From: Lachnospiraceae bacterium
GTDB taxonomy: Bacteria; Bacillota; Clostridia; Lachnospirales; Lachnospiraceae
Reading direction: 5' to 3'
Assembly: GCA_024681795.1 (NCBI GenBank)
Contig: JAILAD010000057.1
Location: forward strand, 1-45,839
Length of the DNA: 45,839 nt
This document shows positions 8,758 through 17,714 of this stretch, one piece after another (within the stretch, counting starts at the first letter, position 1; each line of letters starts with the position of its first letter). The notes below the pieces were generated by a model that was not told the DNA's origin, did no database searches, and saw only the letters and a program-made list of their open reading frames with translations. Position numbers and translations under genes: made by a program.

Positions 8758-10998
8758 TTAAAATGTATTCACCGGATCCAGATCGAACTGAATCTGTTCT
8801 TTCATCACACTGATTTCCGTCATTCTCTTCTCCATATAATCCTTTATCGCAATCAACGGTTCGACGGAAGCATTCTTATAATAAACAACCTGCCGGTAAA
8901 TGTCCTGTTTCTTTCCGATTGCCGCTTTACCCGGACCGATCTGCTTCACATTCTTCTCAGCAAAAGCGGGAAGCTTCTCTTTGACTTCTTTGGTCATTCC
9001 AATGGAGAGTCTTGAAAGTCTTGTCCAATCCGGTCCGTAAAACTGTACGCAGAGCATATGTCCGGCCGGAGGATAATCCATGAATTCCCGGTATGCGATT
9101 TCCTCTTCGTAAAATCCTTCATAATCCTGTGCTGCCGCATAGGTAATCGCATAATGTTCCGGCTGATAGGTCTGTATGACGGTTTCTCCGGGAGTATCCC
9201 CTCTGCCCGCTCTTCCCGCAGCCTGTGTCAGCAGCTGGAACGTCCGTTCCGCGGCACGGTAATCGTTATTGCCAAGTGACATATCCGCCAGCAGAATTCC
9301 CATCAGGGTTACCCCTTTAAAATCATGCCCTTTTACGATCATCTGTGTTCCGAGTAAAATATCGGCCTCTCCCGCAGCAAATTTCGAAAGGATATTTTCA
9401 TAATCCTCGGATTTCTTCGTGGTATCCGCATCCATTCTGAGAACAACGGCCTGCGGAAAAATTTTATGTATGCTTTCCTCAATCTGTTCCGTTCCCGCCC
9501 GGAATCCGGCAATCTTCGCCGAACCGCATTTCGGACATTTTTTGACCATCTCGGTCGTATATCCGCAATAGTGACACATCAGTATCCCGCCGCGGTGTTC
9601 CGACAGGGAGATGTCACAGTGCGGACATTTAATGATTTCCCCGCATTCCCTGCAGAGGATACTTCCGCTGTATCCGCGCCGATTTAAGAAAAGCATCATC
9701 TGCTCTCCTTTTTCCAGACGGTCTTCCATGAGGTTTTTCAGTTTTCTGCTGAATACACTTTTGTTTCCGGCGGCAAGTTCTTCCTTCATATCCACGATAT
9801 GAACGTCCGGCAGACTCCCTCCGGTTAATCTCTTTGTAAGCTTAAATACTTTCAGTTCCCCGTTCCGGATTCTGTAATAACTCTCCAGGGAAGGCGTTGC
9901 CGACCCCATCACAACCGTCGCGTGTGCGATTTCACCAAGTTTACATGCAACCTCTCTGGCATGGTATTTCGGCGTTGTTTCGCTCTTATAGGAACTTTCG
10001 TGTTCTTCGTCGATAATAATCATTCCGAGATTCATAAAAGGCGTAAAAAGAGCCGATCTCGGTCCGATCATAATCGAAACTTCTCCGGAACGGGCTTTCA
10101 TAAACTGCTCGTATTTTTCCCCGTCCGTAAGTTTGGAATGCATGACGGCTGCCTTTTCTCCGAATCTCTTATAAAACCGGTTCAGATTCTGGTACGTCAG
10201 CGATATTTCCGGAATTAAAAGGATTGCCTGCTTCCCTTCCTTTAAACAGTCTTCGATTAACTGCATATAAACTTCCGTTTTTCCGCTTCCGGTAATGCCG
10301 TGAATATAATACTGTCCGTATATTCCCTGCGCGCGGTCTTTTCCGATTGTTTCCACAATGTCCCGCTGCTCTTCGCTTAACTTAAGCTTTTCGTCCTGCA
10401 TGTTCCGGAATCCGAACGGAAGAACCGGTTCTTTATTCACTTCAACGGTCAGAAATCCGTCTTTTTCCAATGATTTTACGGTCGGTGAAGAAACATTGAG
10501 TTTCCCCGTAACAAGCGTATAGGATATTTTATCGTGACTTAAAAGTTCCCGTAAAAGCCTTACTTTTGCGCGCTGTTTCTTCTTTTCCGCCTCCGTGATC
10601 CCCTGCTCAAGGGTAAGCAGCGGAACCTTTGCGACAATCATTTTTTCCTCCCGTTTCCGGATTTCTTTTTTAACCGGAAGAACGGTTTTTAATGCCGTAA
10701 TCATGGTGGAACCGTAGCGGTTCCGGATAAATGCCGCAAGTTCAATCAGGTTTTCATCCGCAGTCACGCTTTTTTCAGCCGTGCCGAGAATGTCCTTAAT
10801 ACGGTCTTCTCCGATTCCGTCGGAAGGAACGTCACATAATGCCACAACATATCCGCATCTCTCATTATTTCCTTTTCCGAAGGGTATTCTGACCTTTGTC
10901 CCGATTCCGATGCTTCCCTCAAATTCCGACGGAAGCCTGTAGCAAAACGGTCTGTCTATATTTTTATGTGAAATGTCTACAATTACATCCGCATACAT
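8758..10998 (-). CDS. priA: Primosomal replication-restart helicase PriA
   Basis: Superfamily 2 DNA helicase that reloads the replisome at stalled forks. The 746 residues are full length. The N-terminal DNA-binding domain is followed by Walker A GITGSGKTEVY and the Walker B box DEEH. Eight cysteines in four CxxC-type pairs between the helicase lobes (CRECG, CPHC, CHYC, CPKC) bind two zinc ions. AAGRAGRGDTPGE is helicase motif VI. The ATG has GGGGGA six bases upstream. It lies 21 bp downstream of recJ. Confidence 0.97.
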   Translation of the reverse strand: MYADVIVDISHKNIDRPFCYRLPSEFEGSIGIGTKVRIPFGKGNNERCGYVVALCDVPSDGIGEDRIKDILGTAEKSVTADENLIELAAFIRNRYGSTMITALKTVLPVKKEIRKREEKMIVAKVPLLTLEQGITEAEKKKQRAKVRLLRELLSHDKISYTLVTGKLNVSSPTVKSLEKDGFLTVEVNKEPVLPFGFRNMQDEKLKLSEEQRDIVETIGKDRAQGIYGQYYIHGITGSGKTEVYMQLIEDCLKEGKQAILLIPEISLTYQNLNRFYKRFGEKAAVMHSKLTDGEKYEQFMKARSGEVSIMIGPRSALFTPFMNLGMIIIDEEHESSYKSETTPKYHAREVACKLGEIAHATVVMGSATPSLESYYRIRNGELKVFKLTKRLTGGSLPDVHIVDMKEELAAGNKSVFSRKLKNLMEDRLEKGEQMMLFLNRRGYSGSILCRECGEIIKCPHCDISLSEHRGGILMCHYCGYTTEMVKKCPKCGSAKIAGFRAGTEQIEESIHKIFPQAVVLRMDADTTKKSEDYENILSKFAAGEADILLGTQMIVKGHDFKGVTLMGILLADMSLGNNDYRAAERTFQLLTQAAGRAGRGDTPGETVIQTYQPEHYAITYAAAQDYEGFYEEEIAYREFMDYPPAGHMLCVQFYGPDWTRLSRLSIGMTKEVKEKLPAFAEKNVKQIGPGKAAIGKKQDIYRQVVYYKNASVEPLIAIKDYMEKRMTEISVMKEQIQFDLDPVNTF

Positions 10999-11019
10999 TC
11001 CGGTTCCCCCGACAGATTA

Positions 11020-12774
11020 TTACTGATAATCCGTCATAATAAATTCCACATTCGTTACTCCCCGGAATTCGTTTAAATCCGGATAAAATGCCACTTTAAC
11101 GGTAACCGGCCTTTTTTGATAGATCCCATCCGCGGTTCCGGCTCCGTACCGTTCATCCAGATAAGAATGAAACTCGGAAACCCCGCGGAAAAGCTTTAAT
11201 TTAAACGTCCGGTCTCCCGAAGACTCTTCTTTTACGGTGTAGATTCCGACATCGTGGTTACTTCCCACAAGCTTTCCGTCCACAATCGTAACATCTTTTC
11301 TTGCAAAAACCGGTTTTTCGTTTTTCACGCCGTAAGGCTCCAGTGCGGATAAATCCGCTATAAGCTGCTCCGTTGCATAGGCAAAAGGCATGTCGGCATC
11401 GATTATTATACGCGGTGTCAAATCTTCATCCGACAAATCCGCATGTGCATTCAGGAAATCCCTTACGATATCCAGATTTTCCTTTTTCATGCTGATTCCC
11501 GCTGCCATGGGATGTCCGCCGAATTTCGTAAAATAACCCCTGCATTCGCTTAGTTTCGCAAACATGTCGTATCCTTCGATACTTCTGCCGGAGCCCTTCA
11601 AATTACCGTCTTCCGTCTCGGTAAATACAATAACGGGGCGATAATAGAGCTCCTTGATTCTTCCTGCGATGATTCCGACAATGCTTTCATGCACATTCGG
11701 AAGACAAAGAACCAGTACGGAGGGAAGCTTTTCCATCGCCTCTACAAGATTTACCGCTTCTTCCACTCCGGTCGCGGTAATCTCCTTGCGTTCCTCATTC
11801 ATGGTATGCAGTTTTTTCGCCAGTTCCTTCACTGTCTCCGGATTCTCTTCCGTTAAAAGACGTAACGCATTGTCAGCAGAATCCAGGCGTCCCGTTGCAT
11901 TGATGCACGGTCCCAGCACAAATCCGATGGAAAATGAACTCAGGGTTTTGTCACGAAGTCCCGTCTCGTCGATTAATGCATCCATTCCGGGATTCAGTCC
12001 CTCTTTTAAATGAGCGATTGTGAATTTTACCAGCCCCCTGTTCTCCCCTGATAAGGGCATTACATCTCCCACCGTTGCAAAACCGGCAAGCATGGTCAGT
12101 TCATTCTTCAGTTTCTTTTCACGCTCGGATAATTCTTCTTCTGTTTTATCCTGCCAGAGAAGTTTCGCAATTACTTTATATGCCACGTATGCACCGCAGA
12201 TATCAACATTGGGATAGGTATTCTCCTCTCTTTTCGGATCTACTACCGCAACCGCATTCGGAATCTGTTCCGGTACCTCATGGTGATCGGTTACCACAAC
12301 CTGCATTCCGTAAGAATTTGCAAGTTCCACTGCTTCATAGGCAGATATCCCGTTATCGCAGGTAACGATTCCCTCGATACCGTCCGCACGGGCATTCTCA
12401 ATCAGATTGGTATTCAGTCCGTATCCGTCCAGAACTCTGTGAGGAATTACATAATCCGCATCGATTCCGTATTCCCGGAACGCCTTTAATAAAATAGTTG
12501 TCGCACAGACTCCGTCGATATCGTAATCACCGATAACACGAACTTTCTTTCCTTCCTCTTTAAAGCGTTTTAATGCATCCAGTGCTTTCTCAAGGTCCGG
12601 AAGTCCGTCCGATTCATCAAAAATATCCGAGTCCGCTCTTAAGAATTCCCGGATTTTACCGGCGGTATCATACCCTCGGTTAACCAGAACCCTGATTACC
12701 ACCGGATCTAAATGAAACTCTTGCGAAAGACCATTGTAATCCGCAGGAATTCTCTGAATTATCCATCTTTTCAT
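11020..12774 (-). CDS. recJ: Single-stranded-DNA 5'-3' exonuclease RecJ
   Basis: Degrades single-stranded DNA 5' to 3' in recombination and mismatch repair. The DHH phosphoesterase core is visible: VIGDYDIDGVCA, CDNGISA and VVTDHHEVP, followed by VDPKREENTYP. The DHHA1 domain has the GGHPMAAG motif, and a C-terminal OB-like domain follows. At 584 residues it is at the expected core length, without the long C-terminal extension seen in some bacilli. It is separated from secDF by 125 bp that contain a strong hairpin. Confidence 0.96.
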   Translation of the reverse strand: MKRWIIQRIPADYNGLSQEFHLDPVVIRVLVNRGYDTAGKIREFLRADSDIFDESDGLPDLEKALDALKRFKEEGKKVRVIGDYDIDGVCATTILLKAFREYGIDADYVIPHRVLDGYGLNTNLIENARADGIEGIVTCDNGISAYEAVELANSYGMQVVVTDHHEVPEQIPNAVAVVDPKREENTYPNVDICGAYVAYKVIAKLLWQDKTEEELSEREKKLKNELTMLAGFATVGDVMPLSGENRGLVKFTIAHLKEGLNPGMDALIDETGLRDKTLSSFSIGFVLGPCINATGRLDSADNALRLLTEENPETVKELAKKLHTMNEERKEITATGVEEAVNLVEAMEKLPSVLVLCLPNVHESIVGIIAGRIKELYYRPVIVFTETEDGNLKGSGRSIEGYDMFAKLSECRGYFTKFGGHPMAAGISMKKENLDIVRDFLNAHADLSDEDLTPRIIIDADMPFAYATEQLIADLSALEPYGVKNEKPVFARKDVTIVDGKLVGSNHDVGIYTVKEESSGDRTFKLKLFRGVSEFHSYLDERYGAGTADGIYQKRPVTVKVAFYPDLNEFRGVTNVEFIMTDYQ

Positions 12775-12829
12775 CGTTACCGTCCCCAGACTGCATTGTT
12801 TTTTTTCTGAAATAATCCCGATTATGAAG

Positions 12830-12861
12830 GAAATTCCCCCGGGACATTCCCGAGGGAATTC
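12830..12861 (-). other. Stable RNA hairpin between secDF and recJ
   Basis: A 13 to 14 bp inverted repeat with an ATG loop. In the minus-strand transcript the one mismatch becomes a G-U pair, while on the plus strand it is an A-C mismatch, so the structure fits minus-strand RNA better. No U-run follows directly, so it is not a standard intrinsic terminator. It may slow or process the secDF-recJ transcript. Confidence 0.45.
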
Positions 12862-12899
12862 TATAATGTCAAAAATTTTACCCCGTCAAAACACTGCTC

Positions 12900-15404
12900 T
12901 TACACGTAATCCTTGTCCGGATCGTCATCGTCGTCGTTCTTCGAAGCAAGCTTATTCTTCAGGAAATACCAGAAGAAACCTGCCAGACAGATGGAGGAAT
13001 AACATCCGCACGCGATACCGATCATAAGAGGAAGCGCAAATTCCTTAATGGATGTAACACCCAGAATAAAGAGCATCAATACCATTACAAATGTGGTAAG
13101 GGATGTAAATACACTTCTCGAAAGTGTCTGGGTAATACTCCTGTTTACGATATCCTTTAAGGAAATATCCGTATCGGCTGAAGTATTTTTCTTGGATCTT
13201 CTCTTCGCGGAAGCAATCCGGAGTTTCTCGGAGGCATCCTTCTTATTTTCCCTGATACGGTCAAATATAACGATTGTCGCGTTAATCGAATATCCGACAA
13301 TGGTCAGCATACACGCAATAAACGTGGAACTTACGGATACTCTTGCAATCGCGTAAAATGCGAGTACCACAAGTACGTCGTGTGCCAGCGCCAGAACGGA
13401 GGATACACCGAAACGATAATCGCTGAAACGAATCCAGATGTAAATTAACATACAGATAATTGCTATCGTTACGGAAATGATGGAATTACGTCTCATTTCA
13501 CCGGATACCGTAGCGGAAATGGTTTCGGAATTAATGGTAGCCTCGTCCACCGCAAACTCACCGGTAAACAGATTGGAAAGTGTATTTCTTTCATCCTCGT
13601 TTAAAGTTCTGGTCTTTACGATAATCTCGTTGCTGCCTTCCACCTTGGTAATCTGCACGTTTCCGTCGCCGGTGATTTTTTCTATGGAAGGAGTAATCTT
13701 TGTATCAATCTCCTCAATGGACATGTCCTCATTTAAGGTTGCTGTCGTGGAAGTACCGCCTAAGAACTCAAGCGAATATGCCAAAGCCTTTCCGTCTTTT
13801 ACCTGGAATACCACCATTACGACGATACCCGCAAGAATGACCAATGCGGAAATCAGGCTGAAAATCTTTCCTTTGGATAAGAAGTCAACCGGCTTCTTCT
13901 CTTTTGCAATGCCAAACAGTTTCTCGTTCTTTAAGCCAAGCGCGATAAATCCGTTTACCAGAACTCTGGTAATAAAGAGTGCCGTAATCATGGAAAGTAT
14001 GATACCGAGTGCAAGGGTCTGTGCAAATCCCTTTACGGAACCGGTACCCATAATCATAAGCACTACCGCTGCAATTAACGTTGTAATATTACCGTCCAAA
14101 ATAGCGGAAAGTGCTTTCTTGAAACCGATATCCACGGAGGACTGAAGTGTCTTTCCGGTTGCAAGTTCCTCACGTATTCTCGCGAAAATAATAACGTTTG
14201 CATCAACTGCCATACCGACCGACAGGATGATACCCGCAATTCCGGGAAGCGTTAACGTGAAATACTCATTGAAAATCGATAAGGTTGCAACGATTAAGAA
14301 GGTATAAAGTACCAGCGCAATCACCGCGGCAAAACCGGGCAGGAAATATACGCTGATCATAATTACCGCAACCAGTCCGAATCCGATCATGCCGGCAAGA
14401 AGGCTGGTATGGATTGCATCGGAGCCGAGCTGTGCGCCTACGATGTTGGAACGGATTTCCTGAAGTGTTAATTTCAGGGCACCGATACGAATCTTGGCTG
14501 CAAGTCTGTCCGCTTCTTCATAACTGCCCATACCGGAAACCACGGCTTCACCGGTATTGATGGAATCATTTACTCTCGGCACGGAAATGAAGTTTCCGTC
14601 ATAATAAATTGCAATGGTCTCACCGGATACAACCGCTTTTGCGGTAGCATCGGCAAATGCCTTCTTTCCGTTTTCGTTAAAGGAAAGATTAACCACGTGC
14701 TGCTTTACACCGGACTGCTGGTCCTGATTCGTCATTGCCTTGGCACTCTTGACATCGGAACCTTCCAGAATAACGGAACCGTCCGCTTTCAGCTCGTCAA
14801 TGGATTTCAAAAGCATGTACTGAATATTGATATCTTCTGCCTGTCCGAGAGGATAGGAAATCGCATTTCCGTTTTCGTCAAGTTTCGGACCGAAGGTTTC
14901 ATTATCGAAATAAACCGCCGAATTATCATTAATGTAATAGAATTCGTTTCCGTTCTCGTCAAAGTAAACGAGACCGCCTTCCGCTGTCGTTTTTACGGTA
15001 TAGTTCGGATTTCCTTCGGCATCGGTCTGTGCAATAAAATACAGACTTCCCGGTTTACCGAGATCCTTTAAAATGGCATCCGCATCGGAAACGCCCGGAA
15101 TCTCAATCGTAATACGGTCCGTTCCCTCCTGATAAACCTGTGCTTCCGTCGAATACGACTCGGCTTTCATTTTTAACTTATACAGGGTATCGTTGATATC
15201 TTCCTGTGTCGGAGCTTCGTCTCCCACAATCTGATACGTAATGCTGACACCGCCGGCCAGGTCAAGTCCCTGCTTTACATTGTAAGCGGAACCGATTTTC
15301 TTCTCACCGAAACCGACAATTGCGGTATAGCCCATAAATCCCGTCAGACATAAAATTAAGAAAAATCCCAGAATTTTCAGGCCTTTGTTATCTTTCTTTT
15401 CCAT
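12900..15404 (-). CDS. secDF: Fused protein-export membrane protein SecDF
   Basis: Proton-driven accessory part of the Sec translocon that pulls proteins across the membrane. SecD and SecF are one chain of 834 residues, as in Bacillus and many Clostridia. The SecD half begins after one membrane segment with VKQGLDLAGGVSI and a large extracytoplasmic domain, then transmembrane segments with AVDANVIIFARIREEL. The SecF half has the LEFLGGTS motif and its own set with GYSINATIVIFDRIRE. A further upstream ATG would extend the frame by 12 residues, but GGGAGG sits just upstream of the ATG at 15404. The C-terminus is a short Asp-rich tail. Confidence 0.97.
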   Translation of the reverse strand: MEKKDNKGLKILGFFLILCLTGFMGYTAIVGFGEKKIGSAYNVKQGLDLAGGVSITYQIVGDEAPTQEDINDTLYKLKMKAESYSTEAQVYQEGTDRITIEIPGVSDADAILKDLGKPGSLYFIAQTDAEGNPNYTVKTTAEGGLVYFDENGNEFYYINDNSAVYFDNETFGPKLDENGNAISYPLGQAEDINIQYMLLKSIDELKADGSVILEGSDVKSAKAMTNQDQQSGVKQHVVNLSFNENGKKAFADATAKAVVSGETIAIYYDGNFISVPRVNDSINTGEAVVSGMGSYEEADRLAAKIRIGALKLTLQEIRSNIVGAQLGSDAIHTSLLAGMIGFGLVAVIMISVYFLPGFAAVIALVLYTFLIVATLSIFNEYFTLTLPGIAGIILSVGMAVDANVIIFARIREELATGKTLQSSVDIGFKKALSAILDGNITTLIAAVVLMIMGTGSVKGFAQTLALGIILSMITALFITRVLVNGFIALGLKNEKLFGIAKEKKPVDFLSKGKIFSLISALVILAGIVVMVVFQVKDGKALAYSLEFLGGTSTTATLNEDMSIEEIDTKITPSIEKITGDGNVQITKVEGSNEIIVKTRTLNEDERNTLSNLFTGEFAVDEATINSETISATVSGEMRRNSIISVTIAIICMLIYIWIRFSDYRFGVSSVLALAHDVLVVLAFYAIARVSVSSTFIACMLTIVGYSINATIVIFDRIRENKKDASEKLRIASAKRRSKKNTSADTDISLKDIVNRSITQTLSRSVFTSLTTFVMVLMLFILGVTSIKEFALPLMIGIACGCYSSICLAGFFWYFLKNKLASKNDDDDDPDKDYV

Positions 15405-15453
15405 GATTTCCTCCCAAACTAGGTATAATCCAAAATCCATACTATTCTATCAC

Positions 15454-15494
15454 AAAAGCGGAAAAAATGAAAGTAAAACCTTCATTCTTTCCGC
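15454..15494 (-). terminator. Intrinsic terminator between the CNNM gene and secDF
   Basis: A long hairpin (15458-15494) of about 16 bp with a GC-rich GCGG/CCGC base and two wobble positions, followed on the minus strand by UUUUGUG. It lies 60 bp after the CNNM gene stop and 50 bp before secDF, so it separates the two units. A TAGAAT box just after it could be the secDF -10, but I see no good -35. Confidence 0.65.
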
Positions 15495-15555
15495 TTATCT
15501 GAAAAGCATCTCTTTAAAGCACGTTTTCAAAACTTTTCTTCCGGTTCAGCCTCTC

Positions 15556-16878
15556 TTAAGCCTGCGTTTCGTCCGCTTCCCCCTCCGTATCGGTTTCCTC
15601 CTCTTTTTGTACCGTTTCGGGCAGTTTTATGATGACTTCCGTTACCCGGTTTCCGGAAACCCTCTTGGCTGACAGAACAACTCCGTCCTCCAGTACAACC
15701 TGCTCCCCTCTTTCCGGAAGGCGGTCATCAAGTCGTTCTATCATTAATCCTCCGATGGAATCATAGTCCTCGCTTTCCATTTTACAGCCGAGGGATTCAT
15801 TGATATCGTCCAGTTTCATGTTGCCCGGAACAAGATAAACCGTATCGGAACGCTTCTGAATCCAGCTCTTTTCGTCTTCGTCAAATTCATCGCGGATTTC
15901 CCCGACGATTTCCTCCAAAAGATCCTCAAGCGTAATCATCCCTTCCGTTGCCCCGTATTCATTCAGTACCATCGCAACGTTTGTGGAACTGGCCCTGAGT
16001 TCCATCAGAAGATCGGAGGTCTTCTTGTACTCATAGGTAAAATAAGGCTCCCGCATGATATTTTCCGGTTTGAAATTCGCCCTGTCCTGTTCCTCCAAAA
16101 GGAGAAACTCCTTGATATTGATGACTCCCGTTACGTTATCGTTATTTTCGTGGAAAACGGGAAGACGGGTATATAGATTCTTTTTAAAGACTTTTCGTAC
16201 TTCATCATAGCCTGCGGTATCCTCCACCATGACCATATCGATTCTCGGAATCATAATGTCTTTTGCATACGAATCCCCGAAATCCACCACGTTGTTAATC
16301 ATTTCCCGTTCTTTCGACTCGATGACACCTTCTTCATGACTGGCTTCCACAATGGTGCGAAGCTCGTTCTCGGTAATCACCGTCTTCTTTTTGTTCGGAT
16401 CGATTCCGAAAAGGCGCAGGAATACATAAGAAAATTTATCCACGATAAAAATCACGGGTGTTAACAGAATCATTAATACCCGTACAATCCGCGCATACAA
16501 CATCACAACCTGCTCTGCGTACAGGTTTGCCCATGTCTTCGGGATAATTTCTCCGAACAGGAGAACGACAAAAGTAAGAACGCCGGTTCCGATACTGACC
16601 GCCATCGGCAGTCCGGTTGCTACCATAATCATGGTCATAAGCGAGGAAGCCGAGATATTGACGATATTGTTTCCGATCAATACCGTACTTAAAAATTTCG
16701 GATAAGCGTTCAAAATCTCTTGTACCAGAACCGCCCTTTTGTTTCCTTCTTCCGCAAGCGTCCTGATTCTCATCGGGTTCGCCGACGAGAAAGCGGTCTC
16801 ACACGAGGAAAAAAAAGCGGAAAGAAGAATCAGCAGAATTAAAACGATAATTCGAATAATGAAAACCGGGTCAGGCAA
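15556..16878 (-). CDS. CNNM/CBS-domain membrane protein (CorC/HlyC family, TTG start)
   Basis: Member of the DUF21-CBS family, related to magnesium efflux and CorC-type proteins and often annotated as hemolysin-like. Residues about 1-190 form the CNNM domain with membrane helices, starting with a long hydrophobic helix and the family sequence SAFFSSCETAFSSANPMR. Two CBS nucleotide-binding modules span about 205-335. A C-terminal CorC_HlyC (transporter-associated) domain ends near residue 420, with an acidic tail. The start is TTG (16876-16878) with AGGGG nine bases upstream, 4 bp after the stop of the upstream sirtuin-like gene. Substrate is not known; magnesium or cobalt export is inferred from the family. 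Confidence 0.9.
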   Translation of the reverse strand: MPDPVFIIRIIVLILLILLSAFFSSCETAFSSANPMRIRTLAEEGNKRAVLVQEILNAYPKFLSTVLIGNNIVNISASSLMTMIMVATGLPMAVSIGTGVLTFVVLLFGEIIPKTWANLYAEQVVMLYARIVRVLMILLTPVIFIVDKFSYVFLRLFGIDPNKKKTVITENELRTIVEASHEEGVIESKEREMINNVVDFGDSYAKDIMIPRIDMVMVEDTAGYDEVRKVFKKNLYTRLPVFHENNDNVTGVINIKEFLLLEEQDRANFKPENIMREPYFTYEYKKTSDLLMELRASSTNVAMVLNEYGATEGMITLEDLLEEIVGEIRDEFDEDEKSWIQKRSDTVYLVPGNMKLDDINESLGCKMESEDYDSIGGLMIERLDDRLPERGEQVVLEDGVVLSAKRVSGNRVTEVIIKLPETVQKEEETDTEGEADETQA

Positions 16879-16882
16879 TACT

Positions 16883-17611
16883 CTACACCCCTTCCGCCAA
16901 AAGAGGAAGCACGTCTTTGGGGCTCTTGCAGATTACATAGTCCGCAAATTTATCGGAATAATTCGGCTCCGAATGAATCACAACCAACTTGTCTCCCTCA
17001 TAGTGTCCGGTACAGTAACGCATCTTGGAGCCGGACAGGTTGCCGCCGAGAACAAGAATCATATCCGCATTCTTGCATGCCAGAACTGCCTGTGTATAAA
17101 GGTCATTCTGCACCTTTTCGCTGTGAAGCCTGATATTCGGGCGGACAGCCGCCTTACACTCTTCACAGAGCGGAGTCCCTTTTGCTCCGGCTACATATTC
17201 AATCGGATAGCGTTTCTTGCAAAGCGGACAGTAATTGTCATAAACGCTTCCGGACAGTTCAATGACATTGCGGAGTCCCGCACGGTATTCCAGCCCGTAA
17301 ATATTGAAACTGATAATTTCGGACAGTTTTCCGGCCTCCTGCAGTTTCTTCATTGCATCATAAGTCGGGCCGGGTTCCGGCAGCGTGCTGATGACTTCAT
17401 TTTTATAAAATTCATAGAAATACACTTTACGCGCGGTAAGCTCACCCGCAGAAAGCATTTCCTCCGGACTCTTCCGATACTGTTTTTCAATTCTGTAGAA
17501 ATTATCCGGACTCCATAAATTCACACCGCCACACTCCACCATGGCTTCCTGCCCCATGATGCAGACAATTCTTTTGGCATTATTTACAAGTCTTTTCACT
17601 TTCTGAATCAT
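16883..17611 (-). CDS. Sirtuin-fold protein with degenerate active site
   Basis: Resembles SIR2-family NAD-dependent deacylases along its 242 residues, but key catalytic positions are changed. The NAD-binding GAGxS loop is replaced by IMGQEAM (18-24). The TQNID motif is SFNIY (101-105). The catalytic histidine of the ELHGS motif is Ser120 in IELSGS. The structural zinc site is intact: Cys128 and Cys131, Cys149 and Cys152. The terminal Rossmann motif usually read GTSL is GGNL (189-192). So the fold and zinc ribbon are kept while deacylation chemistry is unlikely. It could bind NAD or ADP-ribose, use another chemistry or be structural. ATG at 17611 has an AAGGGG site. It is followed closely by the CNNM gene. 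Confidence 0.8.
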   Translation of the reverse strand: MIQKVKRLVNNAKRIVCIMGQEAMVECGGVNLWSPDNFYRIEKQYRKSPEEMLSAGELTARKVYFYEFYKNEVISTLPEPGPTYDAMKKLQEAGKLSEIISFNIYGLEYRAGLRNVIELSGSVYDNYCPLCKKRYPIEYVAGAKGTPLCEECKAAVRPNIRLHSEKVQNDLYTQAVLACKNADMILVLGGNLSGSKMRYCTGHYEGDKLVVIHSEPNYSDKFADYVICKSPKDVLPLLAEGV

Positions 17612-17714
17612 GCAACAATTTCCCCTTTTTATTTGTTACCGAATCATTATTGATTTTCAAATCTCTATTTCAATTATTTTTTCGAATTACTTTTCCGAAT
17701 TATCCCGGACTGTC

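Noticed and set aside
16739..17518. Long plus-strand open frame of 259 codons
   Set aside because: Antisense to the CNNM and sirtuin-like genes. Its translation resembles nothing, and the minus-strand genes have matching family motifs and ribosome-binding sites.
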